NCBI GenBank assembly: GCA_030145435.1
Contig: JAQYVQ010000242.1
Location: forward strand, 1 to 9,088
Direction: 5' to 3'
DNA from: Syntrophobacteria bacterium
GTDB lineage: Bacteria; Desulfobacterota; DSWW01
Length of the DNA: 9,088 nt
Part shown: positions 1-6,521 of the stretch, piece by piece
Position numbering within the stretch: the stretch's first letter is position 1
Layout of the letters: each line of letters opens with the position of its first letter
The notes under the pieces: model-generated
What the model was told of the DNA's origin: nothing
The model's database searches: none
Seen by the model: only the letters and a program-made list of their open reading frames with translations
Made by a program: the position numbers and the translations under genes

Positions 1-166
1 GAAAAAGTCCCATCTGCGGCGTTCGGCTTCATCCCTCGTCATTCAACGTACAGGAAGTACGCCTCATCGTCACATGGACCCCCGCCTTCGCGGGGGCATG
101 TTTTGCCTGCCTTGCATCTGGAACTTTTTGAACAGCCTCCAAGCCACTTTTTCAACGGGCTAGACA
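1..166. repeat. Dispersed-repeat-like non-coding element, possibly cut by the window edge
   Basis: No credible gene lies here. The left end (GAAAAAGTCCCATCTGCGGC) and the reverse complement of the segment at 111-130 (CAAAAAGTTCCAGATGCAAG) form an imperfect inverted repeat. Between them lie two smaller hairpins: CGTAC/GTACG (47-51/57-61) and a GC-rich stem at 73-100. The right part carries two related copies of a CTTTTT-AAC motif (about 123-137 and 147-160). The overall pattern, with 'ACAGGAAGTACGCCTCAT' in the middle, resembles multi-copy intergenic elements I recall from Desulfobacterota genomes; that is memory, not a search. Because the element begins at base 1, its true left boundary is unknown. 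It could be a transposon-derived palindromic repeat or a transcript-end structure for a gene to the left. Confidence 0.6.
73..100. other. Strong GC hairpin inside the left repeat
   Basis: CCCCCGC (79-85) and GCGGGGG (90-96) pair perfectly around a CTTC loop. CATG at 73-76 and 97-100 extends the stem across a two-base bulge (GA, 77-78). The 3' side is followed by TTTTG (100-105), so it could act as a weak terminator for upstream transcription, although the T-tract is short. It is more likely an internal fold of the repeat. Confidence 0.5.
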
Positions 167-189
167 GGAAGGCTTCCCCGCTCTAAAAT
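161..189 (+). promoter_or_regulatory. Sigma70-type promoter for the YkgJ-like/methyltransferase/GNAT/copA run
   Basis: TAGACA at 161-166 (5 of 6 match to TTGACA) and TAAAAT at 184-189 (5 of 6 match to TATAAT) are separated by exactly 17 nt. Transcription would start near 196, leaving a leader of about 70 nt before the first ATG at 268. The -35 box sits at the right edge of the repeat-like element, so the repeat may have contributed the promoter. No operator palindrome for a copper regulator is evident around it. The call rests on consensus match and position only. Confidence 0.5.
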
Positions 190-267
190 CAAAAGCTTAG
201 CTGCAGATCTTGCTGGCACATTCGTGGGACGACTCCGGGAACGATCGTCCATGGAGCACACGACTCA

Positions 268-783
268 ATGGAAGCGCAGAGGTACCTGTCGATCGAGGAG
301 AAGATCGAGGAGGCTCGAACCCTGTACGAAGCCTGGGCGGACCGATTGCGTCGGGACGGCAGGATTCGTGACCTTCTGGTCCGACTGGAGCAGAACACAC
401 AGGCGAGCATGCAGGCCATGCGGGCCTTCCGAGTGGTTCAGGCCTGCAAGTGGTGCGAAGAGCAAGAGGGGGGAAGCTGCTGTGGTGCGGGCATCGAAAA
501 CCGGTACGACCCTCTCCAACTCCTGATCAACCTGCTTCTGGACGTCTCCCTGCCGGACCGGCAGAAATACCCGGACAGCTGCTATTTCCTCGAAACAGAT
601 GGTTGCTGCCTGAAGGCCCGCCACGTTCTGTGCGTGAACTACCTCTGCAAGAGGCTGCAGGAGAGCTTGTCCAAGGACGAGTTGGAGACTCTGCAGGCCA
701 TCGTCGGTGAAGAACTGGATACAGGATTTACCCTTCATGAAGCCGTCAGGAAAGAAGTGGGCCGCCAAGCCGGGGATCGGTGA
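268..783 (+). CDS. Cysteine-rich YkgJ-like putative metal/Fe-S-binding protein
   Basis: A 171-residue soluble protein with no signal peptide or membrane segment. The first ~55 residues are charged and helical. Nine cysteines follow in a clear pattern: C60-x2-C63, C71-C72, C105, C113-C114, C122 and C127. The order CxxC...CC, then C-[YF]-F-L, GC, and RxxxCxxxxxC resembles the YkgJ family (PF03692, described as zinc- or iron-chelating), with a longer spacer between the CxxC and CC pairs than usual. Assignment is by motif order and is tentative; the bound metal and function are unknown. The ATG at 268 has GGAG at 253-256, 11 nt upstream. The 3' end overlaps the next gene, implying translational coupling. 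Its position two genes ahead of a copper exporter makes metal handling possible but unproven. Confidence 0.75.
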   Translation: MEAQRYLSIEEKIEEARTLYEAWADRLRRDGRIRDLLVRLEQNTQASMQAMRAFRVVQACKWCEEQEGGSCCGAGIENRYDPLQLLINLLLDVSLPDRQKYPDSCYFLETDGCCLKARHVLCVNYLCKRLQESLSKDELETLQAIVGEELDTGFTLHEAVRKEVGRQAGDR

Positions 784-1399
784 CCGGCTGGGCCGGACCC
801 TTGCCCTCATCGGATCGTTCTACGACGCGTGCAAGGTTGGCTACCAGGGAACAGAAGGTTACCGAAAGTCGACGGACCTCCGGAAGTTTGCCGAGTGCAT
901 CCGGGAACTCCTTGCGGAGGGGGTCATCGACCCGAGTCGAACGGTCTTCACCGACCTGGGATGTGCGGACGGTCGCGTGAACGTGATGATGAGTTACTTT
1001 GTCAGGACATCGATCGGAATCGAGATCGACCCTGACATCCTGTCCGAATACGAACCCCACAAGAAGGCCCTTCTGGGGCAGATCGAGAAAGCGAGTCTCG
1101 AACCGCCCCAGGACAACATACATTTGTTTCAGGGAAGCTCACTGGACGATTCTCTCTACCGGGGGGTCTACGACGAGACAGGGCTCCGGTTCGCAGACAC
1201 GGATTTGTTCTACACCTACATCACCCTCCACGACGTGTTTGCAGAGAAGATATGTCGGGATGCCCGGGACGGCGCCCTGTACCTTGTATACGGCTTCCAC
1301 AAGGTTCTGCCCTCCTACGCGGGACTGGAGGTCTTGATACCGGATGTAGGGGGGCAGCAGATTGCGGCCCTCTTCGTGAAGCGGTCGGCGGGCGGATGA
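707..1399 (+). CDS. SAM-dependent methyltransferase-like protein
   Basis: Up to 230 residues. Around residues 80-90 the sequence VFTDLGCADGR fits motif I of a class I (Rossmann) SAM methyltransferase. IGIEIDPDIL (103-112) fits the acidic post-I strand that contacts the SAM ribose. A strand-like segment with DLFYTYITLHDVF (166-178) and a hydrophobic strand ALYLVYGF (190-197) complete the fold. The substrate cannot be read from the sequence. The start is uncertain: GTG at 707 has no clear Shine-Dalgarno, whereas ATG at 737 (residue 11) has AGGA about 10 nt upstream and gives a 220-residue protein. Either way it overlaps the preceding gene by 77 or 47 nt. Its TGA (1397-1399) lies within the ATGA that starts the next gene, so the two are likely co-translated. 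Other Rossmann enzymes are possible, but the motif pair favours a methyltransferase. Confidence 0.75.
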   Translation: MKNWIQDLPFMKPSGKKWAAKPGIGDRLGRTLALIGSFYDACKVGYQGTEGYRKSTDLRKFAECIRELLAEGVIDPSRTVFTDLGCADGRVNVMMSYFVRTSIGIEIDPDILSEYEPHKKALLGQIEKASLEPPQDNIHLFQGSSLDDSLYRGVYDETGLRFADTDLFYTYITLHDVFAEKICRDARDGALYLVYGFHKVLPSYAGLEVLIPDVGGQQIAALFVKRSAGG

Positions 1400-1842
1400 T
1401 GGAAGATGCGAACATAAGAAGCGGAACATCCGTCGACTGGGATTTCGTAGCCGATCTTGCAAGACGGGTCTTTTCTGCCTACGGCGAGTACGACAGGATT
1501 CTGCCCACGTGCCTGGACGATCCCCAGTTTCACACGCTGGTGTGCGAGCAGGAGGGCCGTCCGGCAGGGTTCTGCATGTTGTCGATCGGGGACGGTGTCG
1601 GAGAGGTGGTTGCTGTTGCGGTGGACCCTGCGTGGCAGGGCCGGGGAATCGGCAGACAGCTGATGCGGGCCATCGTCGAAGATGCCAGGGGCATGGGAAT
1701 CAGGCTTCTGCTTCTCAAGACGGCCACTCGAAACCTGTCCGCCCAAGGGCTGTTTCGAAAGATCGGTTTCGAGGAGGCGGACAGGGAGGCGGGCTGCTAC
1801 GCGGCGGGACAGACCGCGATCGGGATGCGGAAGAGGCTCTGA
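1396..1842 (+). CDS. GNAT-family N-acetyltransferase
   Basis: A 148-residue protein, normal for a single GNAT domain. The acetyl-CoA-binding motif A is clear: VVAVAVDPAWQGRGIGRQLM (71-90), with the Q/R-x-x-G-x-G/A signature QGRGIG at 81-86. Motif B follows as LLLKTATRNLSAQGLFRKIGFEEADR (105-130), including the usual N-x-x-A-x-x-x-[YF]-x-x-x-G-F pattern. The acceptor (small molecule, peptide or protein N-terminus) cannot be told from sequence. ATG at 1396 overlaps the upstream TGA by four bases (ATGA), a classic coupling arrangement. A second ATG at 1399 is an equally possible start. The gene ends 4 nt before the copA ATG, with GAGG at 1833-1836 inside its last codons serving as the copA ribosome site. 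Confidence 0.88.
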   Translation: MMEDANIRSGTSVDWDFVADLARRVFSAYGEYDRILPTCLDDPQFHTLVCEQEGRPAGFCMLSIGDGVGEVVAVAVDPAWQGRGIGRQLMRAIVEDARGMGIRLLLLKTATRNLSAQGLFRKIGFEEADREAGCYAAGQTAIGMRKRL

Positions 1843-1846
1843 AAGG

Positions 1847-4201
1847 ATGAACGAAACCGGGGTCAAGACGAGAGGGGCTGTTGCCCAAATGCGAAAAGCT
1901 GGTAGCAACAGGAAAACAAGAGACCAGTTTCGACGGGATCCCGTTTGGGCAACAGCCCGGGCAGACCTGGCGATTCAGGGGATGGGTTGTGCCTCCTGCG
2001 TCCAGAAGGTCGAGAAGGCGGTAAAGGGGTTGCCTTTTGTCGTGGATGCACAGGTGAACCTGGCGACCCTGCGGGCCTCCGTCACGTACGTGCCGATGCA
2101 GGCTGCCCGGGAGGAAATCAGGAGGGCGGTCGAGGGAGCAGGCAGCTATCAGGCGGTCCTGCTGCCTGAAGACGGTCTGGCGGACCAGGATCTCACGGAT
2201 AAAATCGAACGGTCGGAGCAAAGGGAAGCGCAGGGACTGAGGAGGCGTCTGTGGACGGCCCTATTCTTCTCCGGCCTGATCATGGCGATTTCCATGGGCG
2301 GGATGCTTCCCTTCCTGGAGATCAAGGATCGGGAGGTGCGGAACCTGCTTCTCCTGCTGCTGGCCAGCCCCGTCTTCTTCTGGGCGGGGGCCCCGTTTCA
2401 CATGGGCCTGATTCGTTCGATACGCCACCGAACCGCCGACATGAACACCCTCGTTTCCATCGGCACGGCCACGGCCTTCTTCTACTCGGCCCTGGTGAGC
2501 CTGTGGCCCAGCCTGTTCGCAGTGGACAGATTCTCCGCCTTCGTGTACTACGATACGGCAACGATGATCATCACCCTGATTCTGGTCGGACGGACCCTGG
2601 AGGCACGGGCCAAGGGAAAGGCGCGACAGTCCATCCGCAGCCTGATGGGCCTGCAGCCCAGGTTGGCCAGGGTGATCCGTAACGGGCACGAGGAAGAGGT
2701 CCCGATCGAGAGCGTGTGTGTGGAGGACCAGGTCCTGGTGCGGCCGGGCGAGAGGATCCCGGTGGACGGCGTCGTGATCGAAGGGGCGAGTTCTGTGGAC
2801 GAGTCGATGCTGACCGGAGAGAGTCTGCCCGTTGAGAAGGCTCCCGGATGCCAGGTGGTCGGGGCCACGATCAACCAGAACGGGATCCTTCGGGTCCGGG
2901 CGGAAAAGGTGGGCATGGATACCGTGCTGGCGCAAATCGTGAGGGTTGTCCAGGACGCCCAGGCCTCCAAGGCCCCTGTGCAACGGCTCGTGGACAGGGT
3001 GGCGGCCGTGTTCGTGCCTCTTGTCCTGCTCGTCGCGATCACAACGTTTGCGATTTGGTGGATCTGGGGTCCGGAACCGAATGGCCTGAATGCCATGCTG
3101 CACGCCATCGCCGTCTTGATCATCGCCTGCCCATGTGCCCTCGGCTTGGCGACGCCCACCGCGATCATGGTGGGGACGGGGAGGGGCGCTGAGTTGGGCA
3201 TCCTCATCAAGAGTGCCGAAAGCCTCGAGAGGGCCGGGAAGATTCAGGCGATCGTCCTCGACAAGACAGGCACCCTGACGCGGGGCAGGCCCGAGGTGAC
3301 TGAAATCGAGCCGTCCGGGAACGTCTCCCATGAGGAACTCCTGCAGTACGCGGCCTCTCTGGAGAAGGCGTCCGAGCATCCGATCGGCAGAGCGGTTGTG
3401 CGCGAGGCCGAGCGACGGGCCGTGGCCACTGTCCCCGTTGAGTCCTTTGAGAACCTCCCCGGCCGGGGCTTGCGGGCGGAGATCAAGGGGCGGGAAGTCC
3501 TGTTGGGCAACGGTGCCTTGATGGAGTCCCAGGGCGTTTCGCTCGGGGAATGGCTCGACAAGGCAGACCCGCTCTTTTCGAAGGGCCGGACCGTCATGTT
3601 CCTGGCAGTCGACGGAGAGGTCCTGGGCCTGCTCGCGGTTGCGGACACCCTGAAAGAGGACGCTGCCGACTCGGTCAGGCAACTCAAGGCCCTTGGCCTG
3701 GAGGTCACCATGCTTACCGGTGACAATGCCAGGGTGGCTGCGACGGTTGCCTCGGACCTGGCCCTGGACGGTGTGATCGCGGAGGTTCTTCCTCAGGACA
3801 AGGCGGCCCGAATCAGCGATTTGCAGAAGGAGGGCAAACAGGTGTGCATGGTGGGGGACGGGATCAACGATGCCCCGGCGCTGGTGCAGGCCGACCTGGG
3901 AATTGCCATGGGCACGGGGACGGACATCGCAATCGAGAGCGCCGACATCGCGCTGATGGGCCCCTCCCTGAAGGGGGTGTCCCTAGCGATCAGGCTTTCG
4001 CGCCGTACCCTGCGAACGATCCGGCAGAATCTCTTCTGGGCCTTTGTTTACAACCTCATCGGGATTCCGCTCGCAGCCGGCGTCCTTGCCCCGTGCTGCG
4101 GGATCTCTCTGAAGCCGGTCTATGCAGCCGCCGCCATGGCGTTCAGTTCGGTTTCGGTGGTCACCAACAGTCTCCGCCTGCGGAGGATGAGAATCGATTA
4201 G
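1847..4201 (+). CDS. copA: Copper-exporting P1B-type ATPase (CopA)
   Basis: A 784-residue inner-membrane pump that uses ATP to export Cu(I) (Ag+ possibly) from the cytoplasm. One N-terminal heavy-metal-associated domain has GMGCASC (45-51). About eight membrane helices lie in the P1B layout, beginning near 135, 165, 200 and 235. The actuator loop has TGES (323-326). The transmembrane metal site CPC is at 428-430. The phosphorylated Asp is D472 in DKTGT, followed by the SEHP nucleotide-binding His-Pro (509-512), MLTGDN (622-627) and GDGINDAPAL (670-679). The helix 7/8 residues of Cu(I) pumps, YN (735-736) and MAFSS (764-768), are present, which favours Cu(I) over Zn/Cd. ATG at 1847 is chosen for the GAGG at 1833-1836. 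An in-frame palindromic element encodes residues about 10-37, a basic stretch absent from the usual short CopA leader. All key catalytic residues are intact. Confidence 0.96.
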   Translation: MNETGVKTRGAVAQMRKAGSNRKTRDQFRRDPVWATARADLAIQGMGCASCVQKVEKAVKGLPFVVDAQVNLATLRASVTYVPMQAAREEIRRAVEGAGSYQAVLLPEDGLADQDLTDKIERSEQREAQGLRRRLWTALFFSGLIMAISMGGMLPFLEIKDREVRNLLLLLLASPVFFWAGAPFHMGLIRSIRHRTADMNTLVSIGTATAFFYSALVSLWPSLFAVDRFSAFVYYDTATMIITLILVGRTLEARAKGKARQSIRSLMGLQPRLARVIRNGHEEEVPIESVCVEDQVLVRPGERIPVDGVVIEGASSVDESMLTGESLPVEKAPGCQVVGATINQNGILRVRAEKVGMDTVLAQIVRVVQDAQASKAPVQRLVDRVAAVFVPLVLLVAITTFAIWWIWGPEPNGLNAMLHAIAVLIIACPCALGLATPTAIMVGTGRGAELGILIKSAESLERAGKIQAIVLDKTGTLTRGRPEVTEIEPSGNVSHEELLQYAASLEKASEHPIGRAVVREAERRAVATVPVESFENLPGRGLRAEIKGREVLLGNGALMESQGVSLGEWLDKADPLFSKGRTVMFLAVDGEVLGLLAVADTLKEDAADSVRQLKALGLEVTMLTGDNARVAATVASDLALDGVIAEVLPQDKAARISDLQKEGKQVCMVGDGINDAPALVQADLGIAMGTGTDIAIESADIALMGPSLKGVSLAIRLSRRTLRTIRQNLFWAFVYNLIGIPLAAGVLAPCCGISLKPVYAAAAMAFSSVSVVTNSLRLRRMRID
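1875..1958. repeat. 84-nt palindromic element in frame in the copA 5' end
   Basis: GGGCTGTTGCCCAAA (1875-1889) is exactly matched by its reverse complement TTTGGGCAACAGCCC (1944-1958), 15 of 15 bases. Inside, CGAAA/TTTCG (1892-1896/1928-1932) and CTGGT/ACCAG (1899-1903/1923-1927) continue the stem. The total length from arm to arm is 84 nt, a multiple of three with no stop codon, so it reads through as 28 extra codons (residues about 10-37 of CopA, rich in Arg/Lys). Perfect terminal arms plus in-frame fit suggest a MITE-like or palindromic insertion, comparable in idea to the in-frame Rickettsia palindromic elements. No clear target-site duplication is visible in the flanks. An alternative is a native regulatory hairpin near the start of translation. 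Confidence 0.7.
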
Positions 4202-4225
4202 GGCAAAACCTGGAGTTGTTGAATC

Positions 4226-4234
4226 GGAGGGAGG
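4226..4234 (+). promoter_or_regulatory. Strong Shine-Dalgarno of the transketolase gene
   Basis: GGAGGGAGG lies 5 nt before ATG 4240 and fixes that start within an open frame that runs back into copA. It is the strongest ribosome site of the plus-strand run and suggests much higher or independent translation of transketolase, in contrast to the overlapping genes upstream. Confidence 0.8.
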
Positions 4235-4239
4235 CTTTC

Positions 4240-6234
4240 ATGAAGGAGCAGGACAGAAAACTGGACGAACTCTGCATCAATACCGTGCGCATGCTGTCGG
4301 TGGACATGGTGGAGGCGGCGAAGTCGGGGCATCCCGGGCTTCCGTTGGGGGCGGCCGCCATCCCGTACGTGCTCTGGACCAGGCTCTTGCGACACAACCC
4401 GGCCAATCCTTCCTGGCCCAACCGGGACCGTTTCATTCTCTCCGCAGGGCACGGCTCCGTACTCCTGTATTCTCTTCTCCATCTGACAGGGTATGACCTG
4501 TCCCTGGATGAACTGAAAGGCTTCCGCCAGTGGGGCAGTAAGACCCCCGGGCACCCGGAGTACGGCCTGACGGCCGGGGTCGAGGCAACGACCGGCCCTC
4601 TGGGTCAAGGCTTCGGTATGGGGGTCGGTATGGCCATGGCGGCCCGTTTCCTCGGAGGCTGCTTCAACCGGCCCGGGTTTCCGGTCCTGGACCCCTTCGT
4701 GTACGCACTGGTTTCGGACGGGGACCTGATGGAAGGGGTCGCCTCCGAGGCGGCTTCTCTGGCAGGCACGCTGGGCCTTGGCCGGCTCGTTTATCTGTAT
4801 GACGACAACCGGATCACCATCGACGGAGACACGAGCATCACCTTCCGGGAGGACGTGGTTCGCCGGTTCGAGGGCTACGACTGGCACGTCCAGAGGCTCG
4901 GGGACGATGCAGACCCGGATGCCATCGAACAGGCGATTCGCAACGCCCAGGACGAGGAGCAGAGGCCCTCGTTGATCATTGTGCGTACCCACATCGGCTA
5001 CGGGAGCCCGAAACAGGACAGCCCGAAGGCACACGGAGAGCCTCTGGGGCCGGAGGCAACCCGGGAGACCAAGGAGCGGGCAGGCTGGCCCCTCGAGCCG
5101 CCTTTCCACGTCCCGGACGAGGCCTTGGCACGCTTCCGCCAGGCCCTGGAAGAGGGGGGCCGCCGTGAGGAGCAGTGGCGGGAGATGTTCGAAGACTACA
5201 AACGTTCATTTCCCGAAGAGGCCGGGCGATTCGATCTGCAGTTCCGTTCGGAGCTGGCCGAAGGATGGGACCGGGACATACCTGTTTTCAGGTCCGAGGA
5301 CGGGCCTCTGGCCACCCGGGCGGCCTCGGGGAAGGTGATGAACGCCCTGGCGGAAAGAGTGCCGAACCTTCTCGGCGGATCCGCCGACCTTGCCGCTTCG
5401 CTCAAGACCCTCCTGGCAGGGCACGATGACCGGAACATCTACTTTGGCGTACGGGAGCACGCCATGGGCGCCATCGTCAACGGCATGGCCCTGTTCGGTG
5501 GCGTGATCCCGTACGGATCGACCTTTCTCGTGTTTTCCGACTACGTGCGGCCGCCCATGCGATTGGCCGCGCTGATGGATATCCATTCCCTCTTCATCTA
5601 TTCCCATGACAGCATCGCCGTGGGGGAAGACGGGCCCACGCACCAGCCGATTGAGCACCTTGCCTCCCTGCGGGCCATACCGAACATGACCGTCCTGCGA
5701 CCGGCGGATGCGAATGAAACGGTCGCCGCCTGGCGGTTGGCGATCTCCCGCCCGAGGCCCACGACGCTCATCCTGACTCGACAGAAGGTCCCTGTCCTGG
5801 ACGTCTCCGAGGGCGCGCATGCCCACCCCATGATCGAGGGCGTGCCGAAGGGGGCGTACGTCCTGTCCGACTGTACCGGTGTGCCGGACGTGATCCTGAT
5901 CGCGACCGGATCAGAGGTACATCTCGCACTGGATGCCAAGGCCAGGCTTCAGGAAGAGGGAATCAAGACGCGGCTCGTTTCCATGCCCTCGTGGGAACTC
6001 TTCACCGAGCAGACGCAGGACTATCGGGACAGCGTTCTGCCTCCGGAATGCAGGGCCCGCCTGGCCATCGAGGCCGGCTCGCCGGTAGGCTGGCACCGTT
6101 GGGTCGGCCACAACGGCGATGTAATCGCCGTGGACAAATTCGGGGCCTCTGCCCCGGGAGGGACCGTTTACAGGGAATACGGGTTCACGACCGAGAACGT
6201 CTTGTCCAAGGTGCGGATTTTGCTTGGCAAATAG
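4240..6234 (+). CDS. tkt: Transketolase
   Basis: A 664-residue cytosolic, thiamine-diphosphate-dependent enzyme, the usual full length. It moves two-carbon units between sugar phosphates in the non-oxidative pentose phosphate pathway. The PP domain has GHPG (30-33), SAGHGS (68-73), TTGPLGQG (117-124), the ThDP/metal motif SDGDLMEG (159-166) and the metal-site DDN (188-190). Catalytic or substrate histidines equivalent to those of E. coli TktA appear at H31, H71, H105, H265 and H456. The Pyr domain has the catalytic Glu E406 in REHA, followed by SHDSIAVGEDGPTHQPIEH (455-473). The C-terminal domain has ATGSEV (555-560) and FGASAPG (634-640). One small departure is ALFGG (417-421), where E. coli has ALHGG. 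It follows copA by 38 nt without a visible terminator, so it may be co-transcribed, although the linker could hide a separate promoter. Confidence 0.97.
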   Translation: MKEQDRKLDELCINTVRMLSVDMVEAAKSGHPGLPLGAAAIPYVLWTRLLRHNPANPSWPNRDRFILSAGHGSVLLYSLLHLTGYDLSLDELKGFRQWGSKTPGHPEYGLTAGVEATTGPLGQGFGMGVGMAMAARFLGGCFNRPGFPVLDPFVYALVSDGDLMEGVASEAASLAGTLGLGRLVYLYDDNRITIDGDTSITFREDVVRRFEGYDWHVQRLGDDADPDAIEQAIRNAQDEEQRPSLIIVRTHIGYGSPKQDSPKAHGEPLGPEATRETKERAGWPLEPPFHVPDEALARFRQALEEGGRREEQWREMFEDYKRSFPEEAGRFDLQFRSELAEGWDRDIPVFRSEDGPLATRAASGKVMNALAERVPNLLGGSADLAASLKTLLAGHDDRNIYFGVREHAMGAIVNGMALFGGVIPYGSTFLVFSDYVRPPMRLAALMDIHSLFIYSHDSIAVGEDGPTHQPIEHLASLRAIPNMTVLRPADANETVAAWRLAISRPRPTTLILTRQKVPVLDVSEGAHAHPMIEGVPKGAYVLSDCTGVPDVILIATGSEVHLALDAKARLQEEGIKTRLVSMPSWELFTEQTQDYRDSVLPPECRARLAIEAGSPVGWHRWVGHNGDVIAVDKFGASAPGGTVYREYGFTTENVLSKVRILLGK

Positions 6235-6368
6235 CACAGCGAGTACCCGAAACCGTGCCCGAACAACCTCAGCGCGATCCCTTATTTTGTGGAGCACGGC
6301 TGATCGTCAACCCGTGCGTTCATGAGTCGACATGAAACAATCGCCATGTCTCCCGGTCAGAGCTTAAG

Positions 6369-6482
6369 TTGCCCGGCGCTGTCCCGGGTTCCGTCGGAGA
6401 TTTGTGACGGGCGACTTCGGGGGAGGGAGAGACGGAGCCCAAACAAATCGGAGAGGGAACCCGGGACAGCGCCGGAAGGCAA
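6369..6482. repeat. Large imperfect palindrome between convergent genes
   Basis: Arms of 20 nt match perfectly as inverted repeats: 6373-6392 (beginning CCGGCGCTGTCCC) and 6456-6475 (ending GGGACAGCGCCGG). TTGCC/GGCAA extends the outer stem (6369-6373/6478-6482) across a short bulge. Inner stems GATTTGT/ACAAATC (6399-6405/6443-6449) and GGGC/GCCC (6409-6412/6437-6440) make a long rod-like hairpin. No T-tract follows on either strand, so it is not a canonical intrinsic terminator, though it sits between the 3' ends of tkt and the opposing SDR gene and may limit read-through. The rest of the 287-nt gap (6235-6368 and 6483-6521) shows no gene. It shares no obvious sequence with the element in copA. 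Confidence 0.75.
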
Positions 6483-6521
6483 GCCCCACCTGAGACATAG
6501 CGATATTTCCAAGTCAGCCTA

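Noticed and set aside
1..166. CRISPR-like or tRNA-like structure in the left repeat
   Set aside because: No regularly spaced direct repeats, and no cloverleaf or conserved tRNA arms; the structure is simple inverted repeats.
2261..3682. Minus-strand open frame of 473 codons opposite copA
   Set aside because: It lies wholly antisense to highly conserved P-type ATPase motifs and has the His/Arg/Pro-rich composition typical of antisense frames in high-G+C DNA.
6253..6299. CCGTGC/GCACGG inverted repeat after tkt as a terminator
   Set aside because: Six base pairs with a 35-nt loop and no T-tract after it; likely chance in G+C-rich DNA.
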